From Sutterella sp. UBA1442 (GTDB lineage Bacteria; Pseudomonadota; Gammaproteobacteria; Burkholderiales; Burkholderiaceae_F), in contig DCTK01000093.1 in the NCBI GenBank assembly GCA_002329575.1, positions 2,646 to 9,595 on the forward strand: DNA of 6,950 nucleotides. Direction: 5' to 3'. The notes under the pieces were generated by a model. The model had not been told where the DNA came from. It searched no databases and saw only the letters and a program-made list of their open reading frames with translations. The position numbers and the translations under genes were made by a program. This document shows, piece by piece, positions 6,287 through 6,950 of the stretch (the first letter of the stretch is position 1; each line of letters opens with the position of its first letter).

Positions 6287-6950
6287 TTAAACCCAATAGG
6301 CAATGCGGTCCTTGAATTTACCAAAGAACGCAAAAGACAAGATGAGCCCACAAACAGCAGCTCCCACAGTTATTAACCAACTTAATCCAGAGGGACAATA
6401 ACCTAACACAGGTCCTCTAACGATTTCCAGCAAATGATAAAACGGATTTGGCTCCACTATCAGATTAGCTGTGCGCGGGGTTAAAGCGGAGGGGATCCAA
6501 ATAATAGGAGTCAAATAGAAAAACACTTGGATAATGTTTCCAACAATTGACGGCATATCGCGGAATCTTGTGCAAAGAATTCCTGATACTAAAGATATCC
6601 AAAATACATTCACAAGAACAATAAAGAATCCAGGAATTAGATAAAAAATATTCCAAGTCAGAGACTTACCTACAACCAAAAGTACAACAGGAAGTATGAC
6701 GATGTTATGAGCCAAAATAACTGTGTTACGAACAAGAACTCTTACCGTATAAGTACTCATCGGAATCGATAATTGTCGAATCATCCCAGAGGCTTCGATG
6801 AAGGCAGAACTACCTTCGTTAATCGCAGATGAAATAAAAGTCCATAAAATCAGGCCTGTAGACAAAAATGGCAAATACTCTTGCATCGGCATACTGAGCG
6901 CCTGACCAAAAATAATCCCTATCATCGCCACCATGACGCCGGTACTTATC
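6287..6950 (-). CDS. wzm: Polysaccharide ABC transporter permease (Wzm/ABC-2 type), 5' truncated by window edge
   Basis: The frame is open to the right edge, giving 220 codons before the TAA at 6289-6287. By comparison with family members of about 260 residues, roughly the first 40-50 residues are missing. The internal ATG at 6934 is not the likely start, because conserved sequence continues upstream of it. The protein forms the membrane channel for the lipid-linked glycan. It shows the ABC-2 pattern: a hydrophobic segment ending in IIFGQAL, then YLPFLSTGLILWTF (second span), IRQLSIP, and several hydrophobic spans. The hallmark TRFRDMPSIVGNIIQVFFYL-TPIIW block and NPFYHLLEIVRGPVLG follow near the C-terminus, and a short tail ends in RIAYWV. 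It is the first gene seen here in transcription order, and its stop is 2 nt before the wzt ATG. The operon promoter should lie outside this window. Confidence 0.95.
   Translation of the reverse strand, partial: ISTGVMVAMIGIIFGQALSMPMQEYLPFLSTGLILWTFISSAINEGSSAFIEASGMIRQLSIPMSTYTVRVLVRNTVILAHNIVILPVVLLVVGKSLTWNIFYLIPGFFIVLVNVFWISLVSGILCTRFRDMPSIVGNIIQVFFYLTPIIWIPSALTPRTANLIVEPNPFYHLLEIVRGPVLGYCPSGLSWLITVGAAVCGLILSFAFFGKFKDRIAYWV

Noticed and set aside
6055..6315. Plus-strand open frame over the wzt start
   Set aside because: It is antisense to the conserved N-terminal half of the Wzt ATPase, including Walker A; no independent coding evidence.

Overview
The window is part of a surface-polysaccharide assembly and export locus. 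All seven recognisable genes lie on the minus strand and read right to left: wzm (5' end cut off by the right edge) - wzt - galU - glf - a GlfT2-like galactofuranosyltransferase - a GT-A family 2 glycosyltransferase - a multi-spanning membrane protein (3' end cut off by the left edge). Most junctions are tight: 2, 28, 24, 166, -4 and 17 nt in transcription order. They look like one operon whose promoter lies beyond the right edge. The 166-nt gap after glf is the only loose joint.

Organism: the GalU sequence (N-terminal [10 protein letters not shown]...[12 protein letters not shown]-terminal GxRYDCGSKxGFL) and the Wzm/Wzt pair point to a Gram-negative proteobacterium. GalU reads most like Burkholderiales/betaproteobacterial versions. 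The moderate-to-low G+C would fit a gut Sutterellaceae-type lineage, but this is inference from memory and not a placement. Composition is uneven. Counting two 60-base lines gives 30/60 G+C inside galU (5221-5280) and 23/60 inside the galactofuranosyltransferase gene (2041-2100). This is the usual mosaic of housekeeping-like precursor genes and AT-rich polymer-specific genes.

Region by region: 5547-6950 encodes the two-component ABC-2 polysaccharide exporter. 3560-5518 encodes nucleotide-sugar supply: GalU makes UDP-glucose, and Glf turns UDP-galactopyranose into UDP-galactofuranose. The linking UDP-glucose 4-epimerase is not in the window. 521-3393 encodes two cytoplasmic GT-A glycosyltransferases, one resembling the galactofuranosyltransferases that use the Glf product. 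1-503 begins a membrane protein that resembles GT-C-type lipid-linked sugar transferases.

Together the genes predict a galactofuranose-containing glycan (O antigen or capsule-like) built on a lipid carrier at the inner face of the cytoplasmic membrane and exported by Wzm/Wzt. The broad logic parallels the Klebsiella D-galactan I locus, which also combines wzm, wzt, glf and Galf transferases, but the gene content differs. I saw no mobile element, RNA gene, CRISPR array or convincing terminator. The window looks like a variant of a known class of system and not a wholly new one.
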